Of a DNA stretch of 64,000 nucleotides, positions 59,801 to 64,000 are shown one piece after another. This DNA is from Parapristionchus giblindavisi. Taxonomy: Eukaryota; Nematoda; Chromadorea; Rhabditida; Diplogasteridae. The stretch's first letter is position 1, and each line of letters starts with the position of its first letter. The stretch is from contig CALSFV010000503.1 of the NCBI GenBank assembly GCA_943737045.1, positions 1 to 64,000 of the forward strand, written 5' to 3'. The notes below the pieces were generated by a model. That model did not search any database. It had not been told where the DNA came from and saw only the letters and a list, made by a program, of their open reading frames with translations. Position numbers and translations under genes: made by a program.

Positions 59801-60141
59801 CATGTCGAGTGACAAATCGAAGCGGCTTGAACCGATATCGATTGATGTCGCTTCAAACCAATATAAAAAATGATTGTCACTTACTGACAATTATTTTAAA
59901 TCAAAAATAGAGGATATTCACCGGTGAAATTTTGAAATCGAAAACATTTTCTCGACCAAATCTTGACATGTCGAGTGACAAATCGATGTGGCTTGAACCG
60001 ATATCGATTGACATCGCTTCAAACCAATATAAAAAATGATTGTCACTTACTGACAATTATTTTATATCAAAAATAGAGGTTATTCACCGGTAAATTTTTA
60101 AAATCGAAAACATTTTCTCAACCAAATCTCGTAATGGTGAG
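56820..60141 (+). repeat. 10-monomer higher-order repeat (1,661 bp, two copies)
   Basis: The rare variant ACCGATATAGATTGATGTCA at 56841 recurs at 58502, a step of 1,661 bp. The following marker variants recur in the same order: GGATAATCACCGG, CTTCAAAATAATA, ACGATTGTCAC, TTTTTCACCGGCACA and TTATATCAAAAA. Confidence 0.85.
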
Positions 60142-60793
60142 TGACAAATCGATGTGGCTTGAACCGATATCGATTGACATCGCTTCAAACCAATATAAAA
60201 AATGATTGTCACTTAATGACAATTATTTTAAATCAAAAATAGAGGTTTTTCACCGGCACATTTTTGAAATACAAAACATTTTCTCGACCAAATCTTGACA
60301 TGTCGAGTGACAAATCGATGTGGCTTGAACCGATATCGATTGACATCGCTTCAAACCAATATAAAAAAATGATTGTCACTTACTGACAATTATTTTAAAT
60401 CAAAAATAGAGGTTATTCACCGGTAAATTTTTAAAATCGAAAACATTTTCTCAACCAAATCTCGTAATGGTGAGTGACAAATCGATGTGGCTTGAACCGA
60501 TATCGATTGACATCGCTTCAAACCAATATAAAAAATGATTGTCACTTAATGACAATTATTTTAAATCAAAAATAGAGGTTTTTCACCGGCACATTTTTGA
60601 AATACAAAACATTTTCTCGACCAAATCTTGACATGTCGAGTGACAAATCGATGTGGCTTGAACCGATATCGATTGACATCGCTTCAAACCAATATAAAAA
60701 AATGATTGTCACTTACTGACAATTATTTTAAATCAAAAATAGAGGTTATTCACCGGTAAATTTTTAAAATCGAAAACATTTTCTCGACCAAAT
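60128..60793 (+). repeat. 2-monomer higher-order repeat (333 bp, two copies)
   Basis: CTCGTAATGG is at 60128, 60461 and 60794. The pair combines a GTAATGG-class and an ACATGTCG-class monomer, the latter joined by TTTTTCACCGGCACA. Confidence 0.8.
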
Positions 60794-63700
60794 CTCGTAA
60801 TGGTGAGTGACAAATCGATGCGGCTTGAACCGATATCGATTGATATCGCTTCAAACCAACATAAAAAAATGATTGTCACTTACTGACAATTATTTTAAAT
60901 CAAAAATAGAGGTTATTCACCGGTAAATTTTTAAAATCGAAAACATTTTCTCGACCAAATCTCGTAATGGTGAGTGACAAATCGATGTGGCTTGAACCGA
61001 TATCGATTGACATCGCTTCAAACCAATATAAAAAATGATTGTCACTTACTGACAATTATTTTAAATCAAAAATAGAGGTTATTCACCGGCAAGTTTTTGA
61101 AATCGAAAACATTTTCTCGACCAAATCTTGACATGTCGAGTGACAAATCGATGTGGCTTGAACCGATATCGATTGACATCGCTTCAAACCAATATAAAAA
61201 AATGATTGTCACTTAATGACAATTATTTTAAATCAAAAATAGAGGTTATTCACCGGCAAGTTTTTGAAATCGAAAACATTTTCTCGACCAAATCTTAACA
61301 TGTCGAGTGACAAATCGATGTGGCTTGAACCGATATCGATTGATATCGCTTCAAACCAATATAAAAAAATGATTGTCACTTAATGACAATTATTTTAAAT
61401 CAAAAATAGAGGTTATTCACCGGCAAGTTTTTGAAATCGAAAACATTTTCTCGACCAAATCTTAACATGTCGAGTGACAAATCGATGTGGCTTGAACCGA
61501 TATCGATTGAGATCGCTTCAAACCAATATAAAAAACGATTGTCACTTAATGACAATTATTTTAAATCAAAAATAGAGGTTATTCACCGGTAAATTTTCAA
61601 AATCGAAAACATTTTCTCGACCAAATCTTGACATGTCGAGTGACAAATCGATGTGGCTTGAACCGATATCGATTGACATCGCTTCAAACCAATATAAAAA
61701 ATGATTGTCACTTACTGACAATTATTTTATATCAAAAATAGAGGTTATTCATCGGCAAGTTTTTGAAATCGAAAACATTTTCTCGACCAAATCTTGTAAT
61801 GGTGAGTAACAAATCGATGCGGCTTGAACCGATATCGATTGACATCGCTTCAAACCAATATAAAAAAAATGATTGTCACTTACTGACAATTATTTTAAAT
61901 CAAAAATAGAGGTTATTCACCGGTAAATTTTTAAAATCGAAAACATTTTCTCAACCAAATCTCGTAATGGTGAGTGACAAATCGATGTGGCTTGAACCGA
62001 TATCGATTGACATCGCTTCAAACCAATATAAAAAATGATTGTCACTTAATGACAATTATTTTAAATCAAAAATAGAGGATATTCACCGGTGAAATTTTGA
62101 AATCGAAAACATTTTCTCGACCAAATCTTGACATGTCGAGTGACAAATCGATGCGGCTTGAACCGATATCGATTGAGATCGCTTCAAACCAATATAAAAA
62201 ATGATTGTCACTTAATGACAATTATTTTAAATCAAAAATAGAGGATATTCACCGGTGAAATTTTGAAATCGAAAACATTTTCTCGACCAAATCTTGACAT
62301 GTCGAGTGACAAATCGAAGCGGCTTGAACCGATATCGATTGATGTCGCTTCAAACCAATATAAAAAATGATTGTCACTTACTGACAATTATTTTAAATCA
62401 AAAATAGAGGATATTCACCGGTGAAATTTTGAAATCGAAAACATTTTCTCGACCAAATCTTGACATGTCGAGTGACAAATCGATGCGGCTTGAACCGATA
62501 TCGATTGATATCGCTTCAAACCAATATAAAAAATGATTGTCACTTAATGACAATTATTTTAAATCAAAAATAGAGGATATTCACCGGTGAAATTTTGAAA
62601 TTGAAAACATTTTCTCGACCAAATCTTGACATGTCGAGTGACAAATCGATGCGGCTTGAACCGATATCGATTGATATCGCTTCAAACCAATATAAAAAAT
62701 GATTGTCACTTAATGACAATTATTTTAAATCAAAAATAGAGGATATTCACCGGTGAAATTTTGAAATCGAAAACATTTTCTCGACCAAATCTTGACATGT
62801 CGAGTGACAAATCGATGCGGCTTGAACCGATATCGATTGAGATCGCTTCAAAATAATATAAAAAATGATTGTCACTTAATGACAATTATTTTAAATCAAA
62901 AATAGAGGATATTCACCGGTGAAATTTTGAAATCGAAAACATTTTCTCGACCAAATCTTAACATGTCGAGTGACAAATCGATGCGGCTTGAACCGATATC
63001 GATTGATGTCGCTTCAAACCAATATAAAAAATGATTGTCACTTAATGACAATTATTTTAAATCAAAAATAGAGGATATTCACCGGTGAAATTTTGAAATC
63101 GAAAACATTTTCTCGACCAAATCTTAACATGTCGAGTGACAAATCGATGCGGCTTGAACCGATATCGATTGATGTCGCTTCAAACCAATATAAAAAATGA
63201 TTGTCACTTAATGACAATTATTTTAAATCAAAAATAGAGGATATTCACCGGTGAAATTTTGAAATCGAAAACATTTTCTCGACCAAATCTTGACATGTCG
63301 AGTGACAAATCGATGCGGCTTGAACCGATATCGATTGATGTCGCTTCAAACCAATATAAAAAATGATTGTCACTTACTGACAATTATTTTAAATCAAAAA
63401 TAGAGGATATTCACCGGTGAAATTTTGAAATCGAAAACATTTTCTCGACCAAATCTTGACATGTCGAGTGACAAATCGATGCGGCTTGAACCGATATCGA
63501 TTGATATCGCTTCAAACCAATATAAAAAATGATTGTCACTTACTGACAATTATTTTAAATCAAAAATAGAGGATATTCACCGGTGAAATTTTGAAATTGA
63601 AAACATTTTCTCGACCAAATCTTGACATGTCGAGTGACAAATCGATGCGGCTTGAACCGATATCGATTGATATCGCTTCAAACCAATATAAAAAATGATT

Positions 63701-64000
63701 GTCACTTAATGACAATTATTTTAAATCAAAAATAGAGGATATTCACCGGTGAAATTTTGAAATCGAAAACATTTTCTCGACCAAATCTTGACATGTCGAG
63801 TGACAAATCGATGCGGCTTGAACCGATATCGATTGATATCGCTTCAAACCAATATAAAAAATGATTGTCACTTAATGACAATTATTTTAAATCAAAAATA
63901 GAGGAATTTCACCGGTGAAATTTTGAAATCGAAAACATTTTCTCGACCAAATCTTAACATGTCGAGTGACAAATCGATGCGGCTTGAACCAATATCGATT

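Larger units (their letters stand above)
55967..64000 (+). repeat. 166-bp AT-rich satellite (about 48 copies)
   Basis: TCGACCAAATCTTG starts at 55967, 56133, 56298, 56464, 56630, 56796 and on, a regular 166-bp step. Each monomer carries several dyads: TTCACCGGTGAA, GACATGTC (in one subfamily), CGATATCGATTGATATCG, and ATTGTCA-CTTAC-TGACAAT. Two main monomer classes differ at GTAATGGTGAGTGAC against GACATGTCGAGTGAC. It shows no similarity by eye to the minisatellite and no coding frame, and it runs off the right edge. The length is near one nucleosome plus linker. Confidence 0.95.

Noticed and set aside
55967..64000. CRISPR-like array
   Set aside because: The whole 166-bp unit is repeated, with no unique spacers between short repeats, and the setting is eukaryotic.

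Overview
This window looks like nematode repeat DNA near a chromosome end. The main reason is five long, nearly perfect arrays of GCCTAA, which is the complement of the nematode telomere repeat TTAGGC. I cannot name the species. I find no credible protein-coding gene, tRNA or rRNA in the 64 kb. The open reading frames are by-products of repeats whose unit is free of stops in some frame. Boundaries are read by eye and are good to a few bases up to about 20 bases. Layout: positions 1 to about 55.9 kb form a tandem array of very large units of about 12.2 kb (starts at 908, 13041, 25233 and 37693, with a fifth cassette at 51669). Reading left to right, each unit has: (1) a 25-bp perfect hairpin; (2) an interstitial telomere array of 205 to 509 bp; (3) a foldback element of about 2 kb, made of two inverted arms of about 625 bp around a core of about 740 bp; (4) a second short hairpin; (5) about 730 bp of AT-rich DNA containing worn repeats of about 130 bp; (6) about five copies of a 106-bp repeat that alternates GC-rich and AT-rich halves; (7) 8.4 to 9.9 kb of a minisatellite whose monomer grows from 107 to 118 bp; (8) about 300 bp of non-tandem flank carrying CCAAT and GC-box motifs, which leads into the next hairpin. 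The fifth cassette is different. Its telomere array is followed by a longer relative of the foldback element (about 3.9 kb) and then, from about 55967 to the window end, by roughly 48 copies of an unrelated AT-rich 166-bp satellite. So the right side is the inner edge of the large array and the left side runs out of the window. All five telomere arrays have the C-rich strand on +, the polarity expected of a telomere at the left end of a chromosome. How the parts may work together (inference): the large unit looks like a subtelomeric module that carries its own telomere tract and was amplified recently as a block. This resembles in principle the telomere-containing templates copied in telomerase-independent (ALT-type) survivors of C. 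elegans, and the telomere tracts may act as recombination hinges. Supporting observations are the purity of the tracts, the near-identity of units, two flank types (A at cassettes 1 and 5, B at 2 to 4) joined to the same downstream foldback through the telomere tract, and a hairpin next to the tract that keeps perfect pairing through a compensatory base-pair change between types A and B.
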